From an uncultured bacterium (GTDB lineage: Bacteria > Methylomirabilota > Methylomirabilia > Rokubacteriales > CSP1-6), in the NCBI GenBank assembly GCA_946479205.1, contig CAMLFJ010000061.1, positions 1 to 10,413 on the forward strand: a stretch of DNA of 10,413 nucleotides. The letters run 5' to 3'. The position numbers and the translations under genes were made by a program. Below are positions 1-5,768 of the stretch, one piece after another. The notes under the pieces are model-generated. The model was not told the origin of the DNA. It searched no databases and saw nothing but the letters and a program-made list of their open reading frames with translations. Position 1 is the first letter of the stretch. The number at the start of each line of letters is the position of its first letter.

Positions 1-1
1 G

Positions 2-484
2 CCGCTCGTCGGAATCCTCATGGGATCGAAGTCCGACTGGGACACGATGCTGAACGCGGCGAAGGCGCTCGACGCGCTCGGCATCCCGTACGAGGTCAAC
101 GTCATGTCGGCTCATCGCACCCCGGGCCTCGTGGACGAGTACGTGAGCGGGGCGGAGGCGCGGGGACTCGAGGTCATCATCGCGGGCGCCGGCGGCGCCG
201 CCCACCTGGCCGGGGTGAGCGCGGCGCGGACCCTGCTCCCGGTCCTCGGGGTGCCGATCCAGTCCAAGGCGCTCAACGGGATGGACTCGCTGCTGTCCAC
301 CGTGCAGATGCCCGCGGGCATCCCGGTCGGGACGCTCGCGATCGGGAACGCGGGCGCGACCAACGCCGGGCTGCTCGCCGGCGCGATCCTGGCCAACAAG
401 CACCCCCACATTCGCGCCGCGCTCCGGAAATACCGCGACGCGCAGACCCAGGCCCTGCTGGCCCAGACCGATCCGCGGACCTAG
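2..484 (+). CDS. purE: 5-(carboxyamino)imidazole ribonucleotide mutase (PurE), 5' end outside window
   Basis: PurE converts N5-CAIR to CAIR in de novo purine synthesis, in the cytoplasm. The frame is open from the first full codon at base 2 and reads PLVGIL before the Met at base 20. That run is the usual first beta-strand of PurE, so the true start lies upstream and the Met at 20 is internal. Family landmarks are all present: GSKSDW (nucleotide/phosphate loop), SAHRTP with the catalytic His, the glycine-rich [12 protein letters not shown] segment, and [13 protein letters not shown] followed by [10 protein letters not shown]. This pattern fits the bacterial class I mutase rather than the class II AIR carboxylase. 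About 160 residues are visible, close to full family length. The usual partner purK is not downstream; the next gene begins 21 bases after the stop, apparently in the same operon. Identification is secure. Confidence 0.96.
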   Translation, partial: PLVGILMGSKSDWDTMLNAAKALDALGIPYEVNVMSAHRTPGLVDEYVSGAEARGLEVIIAGAGGAAHLAGVSAARTLLPVLGVPIQSKALNGMDSLLSTVQMPAGIPVGTLAIGNAGATNAGLLAGAILANKHPHIRAALRKYRDAQTQALLAQTDPRT

Positions 485-494
485 CGCGGCGCAC

Positions 495-499
495 GGAGG
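495..499 (+). promoter_or_regulatory. Shine-Dalgarno GGAGG for the diiron-protein gene
   Basis: GGAGG sits 6 bases before the ATG at 506. The ATG at 501 is too close and stops after one sense codon (ATG CCA TGA), so this site selects 506. The in-frame ATG at 515 is a less well spaced alternative. Confidence 0.7.
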
Positions 500-505
500 C
501 ATGCC

Positions 506-1189
506 ATGACGACCATGAGCCCGTTCCGCACCCAGCTCGAGCACGCGGTCAATGCCCGGCACAGCCGGATGAACCCGTTCACCGAGAAATGGGTCAACGG
601 CGAGCTGACCCGGGCCCAGCTCGGCCAGTGGGTGTGCCAGCACTACCAGTACGTCTCCCAGTTCTCGCAGTGGTGCGCCGTGGTGTTCGGGGGCTGCCCG
701 GATCCCGACGCCCGTGACTTCCTGCTCGAGAACATCATCGAGGAGGAGTCCGGCACGAAACACGTCGACCTCCTCATCCGCTTCGGCGAAGCGTGCGGAG
801 TGAGCCGGACCGAGGTCGAGAGCACGCGCCAGCTCCCGAGCACCCGCGGCCTGACCGCCTGGTGCTACGAGACCGCGCGCAAGCCCTTCCACGTGGCGGC
901 GGCCGGGCTCCTGGTGGGTCTCGAGTCGCAGGTGCCGGGCATCTACAAGCGGAATCTCCCGCCGCTCAAGACCCACTACGGCTTCACGGAACACGAGGTC
1001 GAGTTCTTCGCGATCCATATCGAGGCCGACGAGATCCACGGCGAGCGCGGCTACCAGATCGTGGAGCGCCACAGCACGACCCCCGAGAAGCAGGCGGAGG
1101 CCGCCCTGGCCGTGCGCGAGGCGACCGAGATGCGCTGGCAGTACATGACGGGGCTCCACCGCGCCTTCGTGCTCAAGGAAGACGCGTGA
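506..1189 (+). CDS. Heme-oxygenase-like diiron protein (CADD/PqqC-like, HDO superfamily)
   Basis: This is a 227-residue all-helical protein of the TenA/PqqC/heme-oxygenase-like fold. Six candidate metal ligands are visible: E79 and H86 (in EEESGTKH), E140 (GLESQVPG), and H171, D175, H178 (HIEADEIH). The spacings E-x6-H and H-x3-D-x2-H match the diiron site of chlamydial CADD, and the whole set is displaced by only one to three residues. The block EKWVNGELT (27-35) also aligns with the CADD N-terminal helix region. From memory of CADD, its reactive Tyr27, Tyr141, Tyr170 and Lys152 correspond here to Thr26, Leu139, Phe167 and Asn150, so the self-sacrificing p-aminobenzoate route is unlikely. 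PqqC itself is cofactorless, and no other pqq gene is nearby; TenA thiaminase has no such metal set. The likely role is an O2-activating diiron oxidase or oxygenase of unknown substrate. Its stop overlaps the Rieske gene start, suggesting that protein is its reductant. Confidence 0.82.
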   Translation: MTTMSPFRTQLEHAVNARHSRMNPFTEKWVNGELTRAQLGQWVCQHYQYVSQFSQWCAVVFGGCPDPDARDFLLENIIEEESGTKHVDLLIRFGEACGVSRTEVESTRQLPSTRGLTAWCYETARKPFHVAAAGLLVGLESQVPGIYKRNLPPLKTHYGFTEHEVEFFAIHIEADEIHGERGYQIVERHSTTPEKQAEAALAVREATEMRWQYMTGLHRAFVLKEDA

Positions 1190-1497
1190 GCGAGCCCCGG
1201 CAGGTCGCCTCGCTGGACGAGGTGCCGGCCGGGGCGCTGAAGCTGGTGGATCTCGACGGCACCCGGATCGTGCTCGCCCGGATCGGCGACGCGGTGTACG
1301 CGTGCGGCGACGTGTGCTCGCACCGGGGCGGCCCCCTGAGCCAGGGCAAGCTCAACGGTCATCGGCTCGCCTGCCCCTGGCACGGCTGGATGTACGACGT
1401 GCGCACCGGCCAGTGCCTCTTCCCGGGCCGGGGCGCGAGCGTGCCGGTCTATCCGGTGCGCGTGGACGCGGGCGCGATCTTCGTGGAGCTGCCGTGA
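1186..1497 (+). CDS. Rieske [2Fe-2S] ferredoxin, small soluble type
   Basis: A 103-residue single-domain Rieske protein. The two cluster motifs are C44-S-H46 (CSHRGGPL) and C63-P-W-H66 (CPWHGW), giving the two Cys and two His ligands of a Rieske cluster. The flanking pattern, with GDAVYACGDVCSHRGG before and DVRTGQCL after, fits NirD/bphF-type ferredoxins. There is no signal peptide or membrane anchor, so it should be a cytoplasmic electron carrier rather than a cytochrome bc1 subunit. I chose the GTG at 1186 because it overlaps the previous stop in a GTGA and has AAGGA at 1175-1179, six bases upstream; the longer open frame reaching back to 793 is only overlap with the preceding gene. The overlap implies translational coupling with the diiron protein. 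In multicomponent diiron monooxygenases such as toluene 4-monooxygenase, a Rieske ferredoxin feeds electrons to the oxygenase; a similar job here is inference. No ferredoxin reductase is in view. Confidence 0.93.
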   Translation: MSEPRQVASLDEVPAGALKLVDLDGTRIVLARIGDAVYACGDVCSHRGGPLSQGKLNGHRLACPWHGWMYDVRTGQCLFPGRGASVPVYPVRVDAGAIFVELP

Positions 1498-1934
1498 TCA
1501 CGGTCAAGCGGCTCACCCTGGAGGACGCGCTCGTGCTGCTGGCCGCCGCCGAAGCGAAGGCGCGCGAGATCGGGACTCCCGAGACGATCTGCGTGTGCGA
1601 CGACGGCGGGCACCCGATCGCGCTGCACCGCATGACCGGGGCGCGGATCACCGGCGTGGAGATCGCCATCGCCAAGGCCTTCACCGCGGCCGGGCATCGC
1701 CGCGCCACCCACAAGTTCAACCAGCCCCCGGCCGGGCCCGCCCTGCCCGGCAACGAGGCCTTCGGCATCCACGCGATGCATCCCGGCCGCTTCGCGGTCT
1801 TCGTGGGTGGCTTTCCCATCGAGGTGGACGGCGACGTGGTCGGCGGGATCGGCATCAGCGGCGGCAACGGAGAGCAGGACACCGCGGTGGGCACGGCCGC
1901 CCTGGAGGCATTCCAGCGCCACCTGGCCCGCTGA
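1494..1934 (+). CDS. GlcG/HbpS family protein (DUF336, heme-binding-like)
   Basis: A 146-residue protein of the GlcG/HbpS/PduO-C family. Recognisable blocks are the N-terminal LTLEDALVLLAAAEAKAREIG helix, the strand VCDDGGHPIALHRM (34-47), the EIAIAKAFTAAGHRRATH helix region (56-73), and the C-terminal signature VDGDVVGGIGISGGNGEQD (111-129). Family members bind heme or corrinoids (HbpS, PduO C-terminal domain) or are of unknown function in glycolate loci (GlcG); the ligand here is not known. The GTG at 1494 overlaps the Rieske stop in a GTGA, and GGAG at 1485-1488 is a well-spaced ribosome site; the frame remains open upstream to 1302 but only as overlap. No signal peptide is seen, so it should be cytoplasmic, unlike secreted HbpS. 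It is the last gene of the operon and may bind a tetrapyrrole or small molecule used by the diiron/Rieske pair. Confidence 0.88.
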   Translation: MITVKRLTLEDALVLLAAAEAKAREIGTPETICVCDDGGHPIALHRMTGARITGVEIAIAKAFTAAGHRRATHKFNQPPAGPALPGNEAFGIHAMHPGRFAVFVGGFPIEVDGDVVGGIGISGGNGEQDTAVGTAALEAFQRHLAR

Positions 1935-1938
1935 AGCC

Positions 1939-1955
1939 CCGCGCGATCGGCGCGG
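1939..1955. terminator. GC hairpin between convergent genes, possible bidirectional terminator
   Basis: CCGCGC (1939-1944) and GCGCGG (1950-1955) are perfect complements around a 5-base loop. The hairpin lies in the 31-bp gap between the stop of the GlcG-like gene and the stop of the convergent minus-strand gene. No T-run follows on either strand, so it is not a classical intrinsic terminator. In such GC-rich DNA a 6-bp match could also arise by chance. Confidence 0.4.
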
Positions 1956-1965
1956 AGGCCGACGA

Positions 1966-3828
1966 CTAGCGGACCGCGGTTGGCGCGGTCGCCTTCGGAT
2001 CGAGCCGGCGCAGCGTGGCGAATTCCCCATCGGCCAGCGCGACCTGGCCCGCCCCACGATACGCGTGCGCGAGCCAGAACCGGAAGCTGGGCGCGGAGGG
2101 ATAGAGCTGCACCGCGCGCGCGAGGGGCAGCACCGCGTCGTCGGCCCGGCCCCGTTCGAGCAGGGCCTGCCCGAGAAAGCGGAGCGTCTCCCCATCGCGG
2201 ATCAGCGTCACCGCGGTCGCGAGATCGGCCCGAGCGCCGTCGGGCTGCGTGATGCCCCGGGCGCGGCGCAGGAGCGGGATCGCCTCATCCGTACGTCCCT
2301 GGAGGAGGTGGAGCACCGCGAGCCGCTCGGCCCCCTCCGGCGCATCCGGCTGCTGCTGCACGTAGCTCCGCAAGGCCGCCTCGGCCTCGACGTAGCGCCC
2401 GCGGACCAGCGCGGCGCTGCCGAGGTTGAGGTGGCTCAGGGCGTACGTGGGCCTCAGCGCGACCGCCTGGCGGAGATGCTCCTCCGCCTCGCCCAGCCCC
2501 TGCGGGTCTCGGCGATGGTGCATGAGGGCCACGCCGAGGTTGTTGTGGCAGCGTGAGCAGCGGGGATCGATCTCCACCGCCCATCGCCAGAGCGTCTCCG
2601 GGTCTCGCCACACGTAGCTCTGGCTCCACGTCAACACCGCGAGGGCGCAGATCGTCAGCACGATCCCGCCGCCGGCCATCCACGTCGCGCGGCGCTCCAC
2701 TCGACCCGCCCGATGGAGCTCGAGGAGACGCGCGAGCCCGTAGCCGGCCAGGAGGACGAATCCGAGCTGGGCCAGGTAGCTGTAGCGGTCCGCGACCATC
2801 TGGACGCCGGAGTGCAGGACCCCGCTCACCGGCGCGACGAAGGCCGCGGAGTGCGCCCAGGCCGCCAGCGCCCCCGGAGCGCGGTGTCGGAGCGCGAGCA
2901 GCACGCCGGTGACCGCGAGCAGCGCGAGCAGCGGCGCCAGGAAGCGCGGATCGAGGAGGCTCACCTGGATGGGCACCTCGTAGAGGGGGGACAGATCGGC
3001 GGGCCATACGAGCTTCAAAGGGTAGAAGCAGACGCTGTAGGCGAACATCCCGATACGGGCCGCGATCCCGTAGCCCGTATAGTCGGTGAACTCGCTCCCC
3101 CGGCCCCGGGCCCACGCGGCCACCACCGCGCCCGCGAGCGCGAGGGCGCCGTAGGGCAGCTTCTCCAGGAGCACGCGCGGCCACTCCACCCGCCATCGCC
3201 GGAGCGGGTACGCGTCGAGGATGAGCAGCGTGATCGGGAGGGTCATGGCCATGCCCTTGGACAGGAGCGCGGCCGCGAAGGCCACGAGGGACGCCGCGCC
3301 CCACCCCATGCGGCGGCGCCCGTCCGCGGCGCCGGCCGCGCGCAGGTAGGCGAGGACCGCGAGGAGATAGAAGGTCGCGCACAGCAGGGTCGCGCGGTCG
3401 GAGATCCACGCGACGGACTCGACCCGCTGGGGATGGAGCGCGAAGAGCAGCGCGGCCAGCGCCGCTCCCGTCCGGGACTCCACCGCCGTCCCCAGTACGA
3501 CGGTCAGCAGGCGGCGGGCGACGAGGTAGACGAGGACCGCGTTGGCCGCGTGCAGGAGCAGGCTGGCGAGGTGATACCCCCACGGGTCCATCCGGCCCAA
3601 GACGTGGTCGAGGGCGAAGGTCAGCCACGTGAAGGGCATGTAGTGGCCCATCAGGGTGTTGGTGAACATCCACCGGATCTGGCTCGCCTCGAACCCCCGG
3701 AACCTGAGATTCGCCACCAGGTTGACGTCGTCGTCCCAGGTGAAGTCGCCCTGGAGCGCGGGCCAGAACGCCACGCACGTCACCAGGAAGATGCCGGCCG
3801 GAAGGAGGGCCGCGGGGAGCTTCCGCAT
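1966..3828 (-). CDS. TMTC-like GT-C membrane protein with C-terminal TPR repeats (paralogue A)
   Basis: A 620-residue protein with about ten hydrophobic membrane segments in residues 7-402, then a soluble TPR region (about 420-615). After the first helix (7-25) comes WDDDVN (31-36), the acidic motif in the first extracytoplasmic loop that is expected to be catalytic in GT-C transferases. Further blocks shared with its divergent neighbour are MGHYMPFTWLT (60-70), HPQRVESVAWISDR (132-145), SKGMAM and LLILDAYPL (around 190-209), and ADRYSYL (347-353). This is the layout of TMTC-type O-mannosyltransferases and bacterial relatives: a polyprenyl-phosphate-sugar donor, protein or lipid acceptor, and a periplasmic TPR domain for acceptor recognition. 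Donor and acceptor are unknown. The TPR region opens with DPRCSRCHNNLG, a CxxC (C424, C427) also found in the paralogue. The ATG has no convincing Shine-Dalgarno. The role is inferred from architecture; the membrane and TPR parts are clear. Confidence 0.82.
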   Translation of the reverse strand: MRKLPAALLPAGIFLVTCVAFWPALQGDFTWDDDVNLVANLRFRGFEASQIRWMFTNTLMGHYMPFTWLTFALDHVLGRMDPWGYHLASLLLHAANAVLVYLVARRLLTVVLGTAVESRTGAALAALLFALHPQRVESVAWISDRATLLCATFYLLAVLAYLRAAGAADGRRRMGWGAASLVAFAAALLSKGMAMTLPITLLILDAYPLRRWRVEWPRVLLEKLPYGALALAGAVVAAWARGRGSEFTDYTGYGIAARIGMFAYSVCFYPLKLVWPADLSPLYEVPIQVSLLDPRFLAPLLALLAVTGVLLALRHRAPGALAAWAHSAAFVAPVSGVLHSGVQMVADRYSYLAQLGFVLLAGYGLARLLELHRAGRVERRATWMAGGGIVLTICALAVLTWSQSYVWRDPETLWRWAVEIDPRCSRCHNNLGVALMHHRRDPQGLGEAEEHLRQAVALRPTYALSHLNLGSAALVRGRYVEAEAALRSYVQQQPDAPEGAERLAVLHLLQGRTDEAIPLLRRARGITQPDGARADLATAVTLIRDGETLRFLGQALLERGRADDAVLPLARAVQLYPSAPSFRFWLAHAYRGAGQVALADGEFATLRRLDPKATAPTAVR

Positions 3829-3893
3829 CGCGAATCCATTGTCGCCCGGTCGATTTTAGGGGTCGATGCTTTTTCGGCTCGGTTAGACTGATC
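3829..3893. promoter_or_regulatory. Divergent promoter region shared by the two TMTC-like genes
   Basis: This 65-bp spacer is about 54% GC (35 of 65 counted), well below the flanking genes, as expected for a promoter. On the minus strand TAAAAT (complement of 3853-3858) is a plausible -10 for paralogue A. On the plus strand TAGACT at 3884-3889 ends four bases before the ATG at 3894, so any transcript from it would be leaderless or nearly so. A direct repeat GGTCGAT occurs at 3848-3854 and 3861-3867, 13 bases apart start to start. No good -35 hexamer was found for either -10. Neither start has a Shine-Dalgarno. Confidence 0.5.
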
Positions 3894-5729
3894 ATGATGT
3901 TGCGTCCCGCCGGGCGGGCTGCGCCCCTCGTGCTCGCCCTCGTCACCGCCGTGGTCTTCAGCCCGGTCCTCCACGCCGGCTTCGTGGACTGGGACGACCC
4001 CATCAATTTCCTGGAGAACCCGTACTACCGCGGACTCGGCTGGCCGCAGCTCCGCTGGATGCTGACCGCGAGCGTCATGGGCCACTGGATCCCGGTGACC
4101 TGGCTGACCCTCGGCGCCGACTTCGCGGTGTGGGGCATGAACCCGTTCGGCTACCACCTCACGAGTCTCCTGCTGCACGCGGCGAGCGCCGCGCTCTTCT
4201 ATCTCGTGGCGCGACGCCTGCTGGGGCTGGCGATCCCGTCGGCCGAGCCCGGCACCGTCAACCTCGGCGCCGTCGTCGCCGCGCTCTATTTCGCGCTGCA
4301 CCCGCTTCGCGTGGAGTCGGTCGCGTGGATCACCGAGCGGCGCGACCTCACGTCGGGCCTGTTCTTCCTCTTGACGGTCCTCGCGTACCTCAAGGCCCAC
4401 GAGCGCACCGCCGAGGTGAGGGCCGGCTGGCGCTGGGTCTCGCTGACCGCGGCCGCGCTCGCGCTCGCGTCCAAGTCCATCGTGATGGGCGTGCCGCTGG
4501 CCCTGCTCATCCTCGATGTCTACCCGTTGAAACGGCTCGGCCCCCGCTTCCGCGACTGGTGGAGCGCCCAGGCGTGGCCGGTCTGGCGCGAGAAGATCCC
4601 CTTCACGGTGCTCGCGGTCGCCACCGCCGCCACCGCGTACCTGGTCCAGCGACACACCGGGTACCTGACTCCCGCCGACCCGGCCGGCCGGATCGGCATG
4701 GTCGCGTACAACGTGTGGTTCCACGTCTGGAAGACGGTCGTGCCGCTCAACCTGGGCCCCATCTACGAGCTGCCGCCGCGGGTGAATCCGCTCGATCTGC
4801 CCTACCTGCTGAGCGCGGCCGCCGGTTTTGCGATCACCGTCGCGTTGTGGCGGAGGCGGCGGCGCTGGCCCGCGGGCCTTGCGATCTGGACCTTCTACCT
4901 GGTGATGCTCGCGCCGGTGGCCGGACTCGTCCACACCGGCAATCACCTGGGAGCTGACCGCAACACCTACATTCCGTGCCTGGGGTTCGCGCTGCTGGTC
5001 GGGGCGCTCGCGATGGCGGTCGCGCTCGCCCGGCGCCGAGGCGTCTTGCGTACCCCCATCGCCGCGGTGGCCCTGGGCGTCGTCGCGGTCTGGATCGGCG
5101 GCCTCGCGCTGACCACGCGGGCGCAGTCCTCGGTCTGGCACGACTCGGAAACGCTCTGGCGTTACGCGATCGAGGTGGATCCCGGCTGCGCCATCTGTCT
5201 CCACAACCTGGGCGTCAGTCTGGGCCGTCGTGGAGAATTCACCGAGGCCCGGGCCCTGCTGGAGCGGGCGATCGCGCTGCGGCCCGACCAGTCAGAGTTC
5301 CACGGCAACTACGGGCCGCTCCTGATCCAGATGGGCCGGCGCTCGGATGGCATCACCAGGCTCCGGTACCGCCTCGAGCGCAACCCCCGCGACGTCAACG
5401 CTCGGGTCAATCTGGGGATCGCCCTCGTCGAGGATGGCCGCCCCGCGGAGGCCGTCGCCGAGCTGGAGCAGGCGCTCCGCGTCCGGCCGGATTCCGTGCC
5501 GGCTCTGACCTCGCTCGGCCGGGCGCTCCTGGCCGACGGCCGCGCGGAGCCCGCGCGGGGCGCCTTCGAGCGGGCGCTCGCGATCGATCCGGCATCTCCC
5601 TTCGCGCACCTGGGGCTGGCCCGCGCGCATCTCGCGCGCGGCGATCGCGCGGCCGCGCGCGAGCAGATTCCCGTGCTCGCGCGCCTCGACCCGCAGCTCG
5701 CCCGCCTGCTCGAGCAGGAGATGCGGTAG
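3894..5729 (+). CDS. TMTC-like GT-C membrane protein with C-terminal TPR repeats (paralogue B)
   Basis: A 611-residue paralogue of the divergent neighbour, colinear over its whole length. It has a first membrane helix (11-27), WDDPIN (33-38), VMGHWIPVTWLT (61-72), HPLRVESVAWITERRD (136-151), ASKSIVMG and LLILDVYPLK (around 192-213), ADRNTY (354-359), a last hydrophobic helix (about 386-405), then TPR units from about 430 to 600. The repeats carry the usual NLG...G....A pattern, for example HNLGVSLGRRGEFTEA and VNLGIALVEDGRPAEA. The Asp pair after the first helix is the expected GT-C catalytic motif. The predicted role is transfer of a lipid-linked sugar to an acceptor at the outer face of the inner membrane; specificity is unknown. 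C432 and C435 form the same CxxC as in paralogue A. ATG ATG tandem starts (3894, 3897) lie in frame, without a Shine-Dalgarno. It is the divergent partner of paralogue A and precedes hyuA by 39 bases. Confidence 0.82.
   Translation: MMLRPAGRAAPLVLALVTAVVFSPVLHAGFVDWDDPINFLENPYYRGLGWPQLRWMLTASVMGHWIPVTWLTLGADFAVWGMNPFGYHLTSLLLHAASAALFYLVARRLLGLAIPSAEPGTVNLGAVVAALYFALHPLRVESVAWITERRDLTSGLFFLLTVLAYLKAHERTAEVRAGWRWVSLTAAALALASKSIVMGVPLALLILDVYPLKRLGPRFRDWWSAQAWPVWREKIPFTVLAVATAATAYLVQRHTGYLTPADPAGRIGMVAYNVWFHVWKTVVPLNLGPIYELPPRVNPLDLPYLLSAAAGFAITVALWRRRRRWPAGLAIWTFYLVMLAPVAGLVHTGNHLGADRNTYIPCLGFALLVGALAMAVALARRRGVLRTPIAAVALGVVAVWIGGLALTTRAQSSVWHDSETLWRYAIEVDPGCAICLHNLGVSLGRRGEFTEARALLERAIALRPDQSEFHGNYGPLLIQMGRRSDGITRLRYRLERNPRDVNARVNLGIALVEDGRPAEAVAELEQALRVRPDSVPALTSLGRALLADGRAEPARGAFERALAIDPASPFAHLGLARAHLARGDRAAAREQIPVLARLDPQLARLLEQEMR
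5705..5718. repeat. Perfect 14-bp palindrome near the 3' end of paralogue B
   Basis: CCTGCTCGAGCAGG reads the same on both strands. It lies inside the coding end of the TPR gene (codons for RLLEQE), 8 bases before the stop codon and about 50 bases upstream of hyuA. It could be an operator or RNA hairpin ahead of hyuAB, or chance in GC-rich coding DNA. No T-run follows. Confidence 0.3.
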
Positions 5730-5756
5730 ACTCTCCCTCGCAGCGATCCCCCACAC

Positions 5757-5760
5757 GAGG
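5757..5760 (+). promoter_or_regulatory. Shine-Dalgarno GAGG for hyuA
   Basis: GAGG lies 8 bases upstream of the ATG at 5769 and supports that start. The 39-bp gap 5730-5768 otherwise holds no clear promoter. TAGACT at 5727-5732 overlaps the previous stop codon and could act as a -10, but no -35 was found. Confidence 0.55.
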
Positions 5761-5768
5761 TCAGCGAC

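Noticed and set aside
20..22. ATG at 20 as the purE start
   Set aside because: The in-frame codons before it encode PLVGIL, which matches the usual first strand of PurE, so the gene begins before the window.
506..1189. Annotation as PqqC (PQQ synthase) or TenA (thiaminase II)
   Set aside because: The fold is shared, but the six acidic/His ligands of a diiron site are kept, whereas PqqC is cofactorless and TenA is not a diiron enzyme. No pqq or thi genes are adjacent.
2540..2560. CxxCH in paralogue A as a c-type heme site
   Set aside because: The paralogue has CxxCLH at the same place, so only the Cys pair is shared. The motif sits inside the first TPR helix, and no other cytochrome feature is present.
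2713..5204. Open frames antisense to the TMTC-like pair (plus 2713-3891, minus 3780-5204)
   Set aside because: They are charged, repetitive shadows that overlap genuine membrane/TPR coding regions and cross the divergent promoter spacer.
5639..5660. CGCG-rich palindromic stretch inside the last part of paralogue B
   Set aside because: It codes for an Ala/Arg-rich TPR segment and is explained by GC-rich codon choice.
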